Source: a bacterium
Lineage (GTDB): Bacteria; Actinomycetota; Acidimicrobiia; Acidimicrobiales; Ilumatobacteraceae
DNA length: 12,138 nucleotides
Assembly: GCA_029978815.1 (NCBI GenBank)
Contig: JAPOIQ010000009.1
Location: forward strand, 1 to 12,138
Direction of reading: 5' to 3'
Part shown: positions 6,436 to 12,138 of the stretch, in pieces
How the letters are laid out: each line of letters starts with the position of its first letter
How positions within the stretch are numbered: position 1 is the stretch's first letter
Position numbers and translations under genes: made by a program
The notes under the pieces: generated by a model
What the model saw: the letters and a program-made list of their open reading frames with translations, nothing else
Told to the model about the DNA's origin: nothing
Databases searched by the model: none

Positions 6436-7664
6436 CTACAGAAAGTCCATCACCGATCTGGGATCCACTTCACCCAGCATTTCGTGCAGATCCGTACCCC
6501 TGGTACGAGTCATTGAGAACACATGACCCCGTTCATCGTGTCGACGATTACACCGTCGTTTTGACCCGACATGAAGATGTTCTCAGCACCCTCCGAGGTG
6601 TGGAGTTTGCTCTCGATATCTAACAGCCCGCCGCAGCCCCAATCGATAATCCGCTCATGGAACGACGGCGTGAGCGCAGCGAGCAACGATCAAAATCAAT
6701 TCTTAACCTCGACCCGCCGGACCACACACGACTTCGCAAACTCGCAACCCAAGCATTCACCCCAAAAGCGGTTAATCGACTTCGTATGACCACCGAGCAA
6801 ATGGTCGATGACGTTCTCGACCGTGCGGCAACTCAGGGTGGAATGGAAGTCATCGACGAGCTTGCCTTTCCTGTTCCGTTTCAAGTCATCTCCGCAATGC
6901 TCGATATGCCCACGGACCGTGCCGACGAGCTCCGCGATTGGAGCCAGATTCTCACTGCGACCCTCGAGCCAACGACCACACTTGATGACCTCGATCGAGC
7001 AGATGAGGCAGTGAACCAACTGATTCCGTATCTGTTTGACATCATCGAGCAGCGCCGTTCGAACTTGGGAGATGATGTCGTGTCAGCGCTTCTCACCGCA
7101 GAGAGCGAAGGAGACCGACTCGACATGGCAGAACTCATGTCATTTGTCGTCCTTCTCTACGTTGCCGGCCACGAGACCACCGTAAATCTCATTGGGAATG
7201 GCCTTCTGGCGCTCTTGGAGCATCCGGATCAGCTCGACCGATGGCGAAACGATCCATCACTCGATGCATCTGCGATCGATGAGCTTCTCCGATTTAACGG
7301 GCCTGTCCAAAACACTGTTCGAGTACCGCTGGAACCGGTCACCTACCTCGGACTTGATGGCGAGCCAATCGTTGTTGAGCCTGGACACATCGTGACGACC
7401 TGTCTTGGCGCAGCCAACCGTGATCCGGCGCTCTTTCAGGATCCCAACGAACTACGACTCGACCGGCCGAATGCACAACGACATCTCGCCTTTGCGTCCG
7501 GCATCCACTACTGCCTTGGTGCGTCTCTCGCCCGAATGGAAGCGACCGTCGCGTTGACTCGTCTCATTCGTCGTTTCGAACAGATCTCGCTTGTCGGCGA
7601 GCCGACCTGGAGAGATCGCTACACAATCCGAGGCGTAGATCACCTCGAAATCGCCTTCGGCTAG
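6432..7664 (+). pseudogene. Cytochrome P450 interrupted by one in-frame stop
   Basis: From the GTG at 6432 (GTGA overlap with the SDR stop; GGAG four bases upstream) the frame gives a normal P450 N-terminus (DPLHPAFRADPYPWYESLR). It is broken by TAA at 6621-6623, codon 64. The same frame then continues as a complete P450 to TAG 7664, total about 410 codons, the usual bacterial length. Visible marks, numbered from the GTG: the C-helix region DPPDHTRLR (94-102), I-helix AGHETT (245-250), ExxR as Glu284-Leu-Leu-Arg287, and the heme loop FASGIHYCLG (354-363) with ligand Cys361. There is no shift or deletion, and everything else is intact. The stop lies in the variable B-C region. It may be a recent nonsense mutation, a sequencing error, or (less likely) a readthrough site. 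The family is a soluble bacterial monooxygenase needing ferredoxin partners, which are not nearby. Confidence 0.85.
6657..7664 (+). CDS. Downstream open part of the P450 (possible restart at ATG 6657)
   Basis: After the in-frame TAA the frame stays open for 335 codons from an ATG at 6657. This piece keeps the C-helix arginines, I-helix, ExxR and heme-cysteine loop, but lacks about 75 residues of A/B helices and the first beta-sheet, which shape the substrate entrance. No Shine-Dalgarno precedes the ATG. If made, it would bind heme poorly or lack normal substrate access. It is listed so that the intact part is not lost; it is not an independent gene. Confidence 0.6.
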   Translation: MERRRERSEQRSKSILNLDPPDHTRLRKLATQAFTPKAVNRLRMTTEQMVDDVLDRAATQGGMEVIDELAFPVPFQVISAMLDMPTDRADELRDWSQILTATLEPTTTLDDLDRADEAVNQLIPYLFDIIEQRRSNLGDDVVSALLTAESEGDRLDMAELMSFVVLLYVAGHETTVNLIGNGLLALLEHPDQLDRWRNDPSLDASAIDELLRFNGPVQNTVRVPLEPVTYLGLDGEPIVVEPGHIVTTCLGAANRDPALFQDPNELRLDRPNAQRHLAFASGIHYCLGASLARMEATVALTRLIRRFEQISLVGEPTWRDRYTIRGVDHLEIAFG

Positions 7665-7672
7665 TCGACTAG
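7661..7672. other. Palindrome containing both convergent stop codons
   Basis: CTAGTCGACTAG is a perfect 12-bp palindrome. It holds the TAG stop of the P450 (7662-7664, plus) and the TAG stop of the dehydrogenase (7671-7669, minus), so the two genes end four bases apart. No T-tract hairpin terminator lies here. The convergent transcripts probably overlap. Confidence 0.9.
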
Positions 7673-8553
7673 GGATTCTGAAGGAGATCGACCAGGGAGC
7701 TCGTGTCCCACCGGCCTCCCCCACGCTGATCGACCTGACGATAAAACTGCTGGATCAGCGACGTTACGGGGAGCCGTGCACCATTCCGGGAGGCCTCATC
7801 AAGGCAGATCGAAAGGTCTTTCAACATCCACTCGACGGCGAACCCGAAATCAAATTCGCCCTCTGCCATGGTTGTCGCTCGGTTATCCATCTGCCAACTC
7901 TGTGCAGCACCCTGACCGATGACTTCGACCACCTCGTCCACTTCGAGCCCAGCCCGCTGCGCAAACGCAACTCCTTCTGAAAGCCCCTGAAGGACGCCGG
8001 CGATACAGATTTGATTCACCATCTTCGTGAGCTGCCCGGATCCAACAGGGCCCATTCTGCGACAGCGCTTTGCGTAGGCCGCGATCGCCGCCTCGGCTCG
8101 TTCATATGTTTCAGGGTCATCTGACCCACACATCACAGTCAACGCACCGTTTTCTGCACCAGCTTGGCCGCCTGAGACCGGGGCGTCGACAAACCCGACT
8201 CCAACCTCGGCACAACGCGCCGCAAGTTCGCGAGCGAGCCCTGCTGATGCGGTCGTGTGGTCAACGAGGATGCTTCCCGGCTCCATCGCAGCGAGGCATC
8301 CGGACTCACCAAGTACCACTTCGCGAACATCGTCATCGTTTCCAACACAGACAAACACGATTGATGCCCCTTCAGCCGCCTCTGCAGGAGTTGGAGCCGC
8401 GCGGTTGCCGTGAAGCGCAACCCAGGCGAGGGCTTTTGCCGCAGTTCTGTTGTATACCGTGACGGGGTGACCTTGTTTCGCGAGGTGACGGGCCATTGGA
8501 GCGCCCATTACGCCCAGGCCACAAAATGCGACAGGAGAGGGGGATGACGTCAT
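7669..8553 (-). CDS. NAD(P)-dependent beta-hydroxyacid dehydrogenase (3-hydroxyisobutyrate dehydrogenase family)
   Basis: 294 residues, the family's usual length. The N-terminal Rossmann motif GLGVMG is at 12-17. Asn35-Arg36 after beta-2 (YNRT) is the pattern usually associated with NADP(H). DAPVSGG (123-129) is the substrate-binding signature. Lys177 in GSGQLTKMVNQ is the catalytic lysine, and Lys245-Asp246 closes the C-terminal helical domain. The reaction is oxidation of a beta-hydroxyacid to the semialdehyde, or the reverse reduction (as in tartronate-semialdehyde, glyoxylate or succinic-semialdehyde reductases). The cofactor pattern leans toward the reductase side, but the substrate is not resolved. 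The ATG at 8553 has only a weak G-rich upstream stretch. It lies 46 bp after carD on the same strand, and a hairpin sits in that gap. Confidence 0.9.
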   Translation of the reverse strand: MTSSPSPVAFCGLGVMGAPMARHLAKQGHPVTVYNRTAAKALAWVALHGNRAAPTPAEAAEGASIVFVCVGNDDDVREVVLGESGCLAAMEPGSILVDHTTASAGLARELAARCAEVGVGFVDAPVSGGQAGAENGALTVMCGSDDPETYERAEAAIAAYAKRCRRMGPVGSGQLTKMVNQICIAGVLQGLSEGVAFAQRAGLEVDEVVEVIGQGAAQSWQMDNRATTMAEGEFDFGFAVEWMLKDLSICLDEASRNGARLPVTSLIQQFYRQVDQRGGGRWDTSSLVDLLQNP

Positions 8554-8577
8554 GCCCCGATTTTGACACGCTCAGCA

Positions 8578-8593
8578 GGTGCAGAGGTGCACC
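8578..8593 (-). other. Intercistronic hairpin after carD
   Basis: GGTGCA (8578-8583) and TGCACC (8588-8593) pair perfectly around a 4-base loop, starting seven bases after the carD stop on the minus strand. No U-tract follows, so it is not a standard terminator. It may protect the carD 3' end or reduce readthrough into the dehydrogenase gene. Confidence 0.5.
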
Positions 8594-8599
8594 CCTTGG

Positions 8600-9130
8600 T
8601 TACTTCTTCGCAGCGGCCTTTTTTGCCTTCTTTTCAGGCTTCAGAACACCCTTTGAGAGCGCCTCGTCGAGATACTCCTCGGCTGCCTCTGCAGAGACCT
8701 TCAGCGCAGGAGCAATCTCACTAATGAGGTTCACCCGAGCCCGCTCGTACATCGTGCGCTCAGCAGCTGACAATGCGGCGTCCCGGTTACGGGCGGCAAG
8801 ATTTCGCACGACCTCCGCAACCTGATACACGTCTCCTGATTTCAACTTTTCTTGGTGATTCTTGAACCTGCGACTCCAGTTTGAGGGCACACGCGGATCT
8901 GGTTTCGCAAGCACAGATACGAGATCTTCGAGTTCGTCTGGTGAGACCGGCGGTCGAACACCAACTTCGTCGGCCTTTTCGACGGGAACCTTCAGCGTCA
9001 TTTCGTTAATCACCGTCTCGAGAATGAGATACTCCCGCTTCTCGCCGAAGGCTTCCATTTTCTTCGTGCCCTTCACCACACAAGCGCCGTGCTGTGGGTA
9101 AATGACCGTCTCGCCCTTCTTGAACTTCAC
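8600..9130 (-). CDS. carD: CarD-family RNA polymerase-binding transcription regulator
   Basis: 176 residues. The N-terminal RNA polymerase-interaction domain (about 1-60) begins FKKGETVIYPQHGACVV, the Tudor-like start shared by CarD and the TRCF RID. The C-terminal helical domain contains Trp85 in NWSRRFKNHQEKL (84-96), equivalent to the mycobacterial tryptophan that wedges at the upstream edge of the -10 element and stabilises the open complex. A lysine/alanine-rich tail (about 164-176) may add nonspecific DNA contact. It controls promoter opening globally, including rRNA promoters, in actinobacteria. The start is GTG 9130, supported by GAGAGGA about four bases upstream. It follows tRNA-Arg on the same strand by 59 bases with a leader hairpin between, so it may share a transcript with the tRNA. 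Confidence 0.93.
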   Translation of the reverse strand: MKFKKGETVIYPQHGACVVKGTKKMEAFGEKREYLILETVINEMTLKVPVEKADEVGVRPPVSPDELEDLVSVLAKPDPRVPSNWSRRFKNHQEKLKSGDVYQVAEVVRNLAARNRDAALSAAERTMYERARVNLISEIAPALKVSAEAAEEYLDEALSKGVLKPEKKAKKAAAKK

Positions 9131-9151
9131 GTTGTCCTCTCGATGGTGCTC

Positions 9152-9176
9152 GAGCCAGAACTACACATTCCGGCTC
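9152..9176 (-). other. Leader hairpin between tRNA-Arg and carD
   Basis: On the minus strand GAGCCGGAA and TTCTGGCTC form a 9-bp stem (one G-U) with a 7-base loop. It begins about 13 bases after the tRNA 3' end and stops about 21 bases before the carD GTG. It lacks a U-tract, so termination would be inefficient. It may separate the tRNA from carD, mark an RNase processing point, or shape the carD leader. Confidence 0.55.
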
Positions 9177-9189
9177 CTTGAGGGTATCG

Positions 9190-9264
9190 CGCCCCCGGCA
9201 GGATTCGAACCTGCGCGCTACGGATTAGAAAGCCGTTGCTCTATCCTGACTGAGCTACAGGGGC
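9190..9264 (-). tRNA. tRNA-Arg (anticodon TCT), no encoded CCA
   Basis: Read on the minus strand, the acceptor stem is GCCCCTG (9264-9258) with CGGGGGC (9197-9191), including one T-G wobble, and discriminator G at 9190. The D stem is GCTC/GAGC. The T arm is GCAGG-TTCGAAT-CCTGC. The anticodon arm is ACGGC-TTTCTAA-TCCGT with TCT at 9229-9227, reading AGA/AGG codons. The last pair of the anticodon stem (31-39) is C opposite T instead of a Watson-Crick pair. The 3' CCA is not encoded, unlike the tRNA-Gly here, so CCA-adding enzyme is needed. It lies between cinA and carD on the same strand. Confidence 0.95.
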
Positions 9265-9316
9265 GTACAGAAATGGATCTGCCCTTTGACAATATCGCCG
9301 TCTGAGCCTTCTCTCA

Positions 9317-10588
9317 TCACGATTCGAGCAGGCACTTTCGAAGCAAATCAAGCGAGGAGATCACAGAGAGTTGCCGCATCATCTCTCGATCACCCGGCAA
9401 TCGAAGGTGAGCACTCCGCACCCGGTCAGGTTCCCCCTCAGGCAGGACAACGGCGGCAAACAGCGTTCCTGGCCGCATACCGTCTTGCTCGGATGGTCCA
9501 GCAACACCGGTGAGCGCAAGCCCCACATCAGCGCCAAGAACCTTTTTTGCCCCCTCGGCCATTGCGATCGCCACCTCTTCGGTAACCACCGGGCCCTCAT
9601 CAACTCCGAGCACATCGAACTTGACCTCGCTCGCATATGACACGACGGCGCCCTTCAGCACCTCGCTTGCCCCAGCGACTCCAGTAAGTCGACCTGAGAC
9701 GAGTCCACCTGTTACCGACTCTGCGAGCCCGAGAGTCCAGCCCCGGAGACGAAGAAGATCGAGAACTACCGACTCCATGGTGTCGCTATCGACTCCGAAT
9801 ACTTGGTCCCCGAGCACCCCACGGATTCGCTCTTCCCACGGCGCGAGGAGCGCTGATGCGGCTGCTTCGTCAGGCGCACGACCGGTCAGACGCACTTTGA
9901 GACCTTCCCAGCCACTCGCAAGAAATGCGAGAGTTGGATTTCCCACCTCTTCAAGTTCATCGATGATGTGGTCAAGTCGCTCGTTAAGACCACTTTCACT
10001 CTCGCCCCATGTCCGCAGTGTCCGGCTTGCGATCGTCCATTGTTCACCGGAGCGCATCTGCAAGTCGGGCAAGATCGCCCGCTCAAACATTTCTCGCATT
10101 TCGTGCGGGACACCTGGCACCGCGTACATCACCCGTTCGACAGGGCCGGCATCGGTCTCAATCATCACGGGACAGATCAGTCCGGGTGCAGTGCCACGAG
10201 TCTGCGGGATGATCGTCGCTCCTTCTGGAACCATTGCCTGTCGGAGATTGTTCTCAGGCATTGTTCGATTGCGTGAGGTGAAGAGGTACCGAATCACATC
10301 GGCAACCTCCTCATCGAGATGCAGTTCGACTCCCATCACCTCTGCGATCGCTTCACGTGTGAGATCGTCATGGGTCGGACCAAGCCCACCGCAAATGATC
10401 ACTGCATCCGCCTCGCCGAGCATTCGCCGAAGGTGGCCAGTAATTCTCCCGATGTTGTCGCCAACCTTCACTTGCGAGAGCGAATCGACTCCGTGCATCG
10501 CAAGGTTCTCGCCCAACCAGGACGAGTTGGTGTCGACGATCTGCCCTAAGAGGAGTTCCGTTCCAACTGCCAACACATCACAACGCAT
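9317..10588 (-). CDS. cinA: CinA-family protein (MoaB-like domain plus nicotinamide-nucleotide amidase domain)
   Basis: 423 residues, normal for two-domain CinA. The N-terminal MoaB/MogA-like domain (about 1-170) has AVGTELLLGQIVDTN (7-21) and GGLGPTHDD (67-75), typical of the CinA/COG1058 pyrophosphatase domain acting on ADP-ribose-like substrates. The C-terminal PncC domain (about 265-420) has ESVTGG (290-295) with the probable catalytic Ser291 and TGVAGP (360-365); in characterised relatives it deamidates NMN in pyridine nucleotide recycling. The ATG at 10588 has GGGGAAGG a few bases upstream. It starts 12 bases after the pgsA stop and is part of the rimO-like-pgsA-cinA run. In other bacteria cinA is often followed by recA; here a tRNA and carD follow instead. 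Confidence 0.94.
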   Translation of the reverse strand: MRCDVLAVGTELLLGQIVDTNSSWLGENLAMHGVDSLSQVKVGDNIGRITGHLRRMLGEADAVIICGGLGPTHDDLTREAIAEVMGVELHLDEEVADVIRYLFTSRNRTMPENNLRQAMVPEGATIIPQTRGTAPGLICPVMIETDAGPVERVMYAVPGVPHEMREMFERAILPDLQMRSGEQWTIASRTLRTWGESESGLNERLDHIIDELEEVGNPTLAFLASGWEGLKVRLTGRAPDEAAASALLAPWEERIRGVLGDQVFGVDSDTMESVVLDLLRLRGWTLGLAESVTGGLVSGRLTGVAGASEVLKGAVVSYASEVKFDVLGVDEGPVVTEEVAIAMAEGAKKVLGADVGLALTGVAGPSEQDGMRPGTLFAAVVLPEGEPDRVRSAHLRLPGDREMMRQLSVISSLDLLRKCLLES

Positions 10589-10600
10589 GCCTTCCCCTGC

Positions 10601-11146
10601 CTACTTCTCTGTCGTTCGACTTGCTACGAGATATTGAGCTCCGCTGATGAGAGCAAGCCCTACTGCGAGCCACAGTAACCCCATCCATAACCAGCGAGAG
10701 TCGGCCGCGAACCACGGCCAAAGAGCGAAGCCCACCGCCAACTGCTGCACAACGGTCTTGTACTTCGCAAGCTTCGAGGCCGGGACGCTCACACCTTTTG
10801 AGCCAACCAACACCCGGTAGACACTGATCACGAGCTCGCGTCCAGCGATGAGAAGCACCGGCAAGAGCGGGAACACATCTCGGCTCACCAATGTGAACAT
10901 CGCCCCAAGGACCAGAACCTTGTCGGCCAGAGGGTCGAGGAATGCCCCGGTGGAGGTCGTGCCGTGACGGCGAGCAACCCAGCCATCAATTCCGTCGCTC
11001 ACACTGAGGGCGAACCACAGCAGATAGGCGAGCCAGGCCCCACGCTGATGGTCAGGGATGACGAGGAACATGACGGGTGAGAGCACCAATCGGCCGGCGG
11101 TAATCGCATTCGCCCAGGTGGCAAGCGCATTCGGATCGACAGGCAT
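10601..11146 (-). CDS. pgsA: CDP-diacylglycerol--glycerol-3-phosphate 3-phosphatidyltransferase
   Basis: 181 residues, an integral membrane CDP-alcohol phosphatidyltransferase. The signature is complete: Asp51, Asp54-Gly55, Ala58-Arg59, Gly67, Asp71 and Asp75 (DGxDG..AR...G...D...D), which holds the two metals and CDP-DAG. GREL (102-105) and the KLAKYKT stretch (125-131) are typical of PgsA rather than other family members. Hydrophobic segments flank the motif (about 16-30, 38-50, 76-90, 92-112, 135-147, 152-173). It makes phosphatidylglycerol phosphate, the precursor of PG and cardiolipin. Its ATG shares a base with the upstream stop (TAATG), so translation is coupled to the rimO-like gene, and cinA follows 12 bases on. 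An alternative such as phosphatidylinositol-phosphate synthase is possible but less likely in this context. Confidence 0.9.
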   Translation of the reverse strand: MPVDPNALATWANAITAGRLVLSPVMFLVIPDHQRGAWLAYLLWFALSVSDGIDGWVARRHGTTSTGAFLDPLADKVLVLGAMFTLVSRDVFPLLPVLLIAGRELVISVYRVLVGSKGVSVPASKLAKYKTVVQQLAVGFALWPWFAADSRWLWMGLLWLAVGLALISGAQYLVASRTTEK

Positions 11147-12138
11147 TACAGATCGTCCTCATCGCCGTCTTCGGGCATCGATCCACCGATGGCGACAAGG
11201 TCTGGGCCCCACGCTTCGTCAATTTCGACATCAACGAAAGATCCGACGGTAATCGTCGGGTCAACGTGAACGACTCCATCAATCTCCGGTGCCTCACGAT
11301 GACTTCTTCCGATCCCTGTCTCATCAACAAGCACCGAGATCGTTTCGCCAATGAGCGCATCACGGCGGCGAGCAGTTATCGCGTCTTGAATCTCGGTGAG
11401 TTCAGCGAGGCGCTCATTCATGAGATGTGCGTCGATCTGTCCGTCTAGGTCATATGCATACGTGCCGACCTCACGGCTAAATGAGAAAAATCCACACCAG
11501 TCAAGGTCGGCCTCTTCAACAAATTTCACGAGCGCAGCATGATCTTCATCGGTTTCGCCCGGGTATCCGACGATGAAATTTGAGCGCATTGTTGCGTCGG
11601 GTCGGGCCGATCGAATTTCAGAAATCCGCTGCAGGAAGCGGTCGCCGTCACCCCATCGACGCATTCGCCGAAGTAGCGGTTTGCTCACATGCTGCAGGGA
11701 CAAATCGAAATACGGCACGCCAGTACCGAGAATGACGTCGACCAGTTCATCGGTGAGGTCGCTTGGGTAGAGGTACAGCAGACGCACACGTTCAACTTCT
11801 TCGGCCACCGCTTTCACCAATGGAACGATGGATCCTGAACCAAGTTCATCTGGCCGGTCAACCCCATACGAAGCGAGGTCCTGTGCGACGAGCACGATCT
11901 CACGGGCCCCGAGCGCCTCGACCTCGGCGAGGATGTCGCCGGGACGGCGGTCCTTCTCCTTGCCGCGCAGGCTCGGCACGATGCAGAAGGTGCAGGTGTT
12001 GTTGCAACCTACCGAGATGGAAACCCAAGCAGCATAGGCTGATTCGCGGGTGGCCGGCAGGGTCGAGGGGAACTCGCGAAGCGACTCGGCGATCTCGACC
12101 TGAGCCTGCCGGTTGTGGCGGGCCCGTTCCAGCAGCAC
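11146..12138 (-). CDS. rimO: RimO-like methylthiotransferase with a MiaB-like radical-SAM segment, 5'-truncated by the window edge
   Basis: 330 codons are visible; the N-terminal UPF0004 domain lies beyond the right edge. The radical-SAM cluster motif is CNNTCTFC (codons 45-52), followed by a radical-SAM barrel with SLQHVSKPLLRRMRR and NFIVGYPGET, and a C-terminal TRAM region ending in an acidic tail. The part from about codon 80 onward (IVLVAQDLASYG, SFSREVGTYAY, SHREAPEIDGVV) is RimO-like, the enzyme that methylthiolates an aspartate of ribosomal protein S12. The first about 78 codons (LLERARHNRQAQVEI, WVSISVGCNNTC, LRGKEKDRRPGDIL) read like actinobacterial MiaB, the tRNA-A37 methylthiotransferase. 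Codon usage also changes within the gene (see findings). Overlap with pgsA supports the RimO identity. The first codon at the edge happens to be GTG but is not the true start. Confidence 0.8.
   Translation of the reverse strand: MLLERARHNRQAQVEIAESLREFPSTLPATRESAYAAWVSISVGCNNTCTFCIVPSLRGKEKDRRPGDILAEVEALGAREIVLVAQDLASYGVDRPDELGSGSIVPLVKAVAEEVERVRLLYLYPSDLTDELVDVILGTGVPYFDLSLQHVSKPLLRRMRRWGDGDRFLQRISEIRSARPDATMRSNFIVGYPGETDEDHAALVKFVEEADLDWCGFFSFSREVGTYAYDLDGQIDAHLMNERLAELTEIQDAITARRRDALIGETISVLVDETGIGRSHREAPEIDGVVHVDPTITVGSFVDVEIDEAWGPDLVAIGGSMPEDGDEDDL

Noticed and set aside
9265..9316. TTGTCA and GATATT as promoter boxes for tRNA-Arg
   Set aside because: No properly spaced partner hexamer could be found for either; expression may come through cinA.
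9510..10637. Long open frame (375 codons) on the plus strand opposite cinA
   Set aside because: It is serine/proline/arginine-rich shadow coding with no domain sense; cinA on the other strand has complete family motifs.

Overview
The window looks like a piece of a planktonic, probably marine, actinobacterial chromosome, most likely from the Acidimicrobiia. The base composition is moderate (roughly mid-50s % GC by eye). The genes are tightly packed with GTG/ATG starts, short gaps and stop/start overlaps. The gene set includes a CarD-type RNA polymerase-binding regulator, a rimO-like/pgsA/cinA housekeeping run, a bacterial class I-type P450 with an SDR partner, and a microbial rhodopsin of the actinorhodopsin/xanthorhodopsin/proteorhodopsin kind. 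The lineage is inferred from gene content and protein flavour, not from a marker phylogeny. No mobile element, CRISPR array or phage gene was seen.

Left part (1-1733). An alpha/beta hydrolase runs off the left edge on the minus strand. It is followed by a plus-strand tRNA-Gly(TCC) with an encoded CCA, then a strong hairpin that can terminate both the tRNA and the convergent rhodopsin gene. The rhodopsin (minus strand) has the complete proton-pump residue set, a green-tuning leucine and a very strong Shine-Dalgarno. It also has a tryptophan where antenna-binding rhodopsins have a glycine. No retinal or carotenoid biosynthesis gene lies in the window.

Middle (1734-8553). A minus-strand operon encodes a histone-deacetylase-fold amidohydrolase, a Nudix hydrolase and a PfkB sugar/nucleoside kinase. 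It diverges from a plus-strand run of class III aminotransferase, SDR and cytochrome P450. The P450 is interrupted by one in-frame TAA. It converges with a minus-strand beta-hydroxyacid dehydrogenase, and the two stop codons lie in one 12-bp palindrome.

Right part (8554-12138). All genes are on the minus strand, in transcription order rimO-like (partial), pgsA, cinA, tRNA-Arg(TCT), carD, then the dehydrogenase. carD is bracketed by two RNA hairpins. The right-edge methylthiotransferase is peculiar. Its radical-SAM segment reads like actinobacterial MiaB and is very rich in G/C-ending codons, while the rest is RimO with ordinary composition, so it is either a natural recombinant or an assembly chimera.

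No intergenic stretch exceeds about 150 bases. The most interesting items are the antenna-less rhodopsin, the MiaB/RimO mosaic, the single-stop P450 and the hairpin-bracketed carD. I did not find a clearly new multi-gene system.
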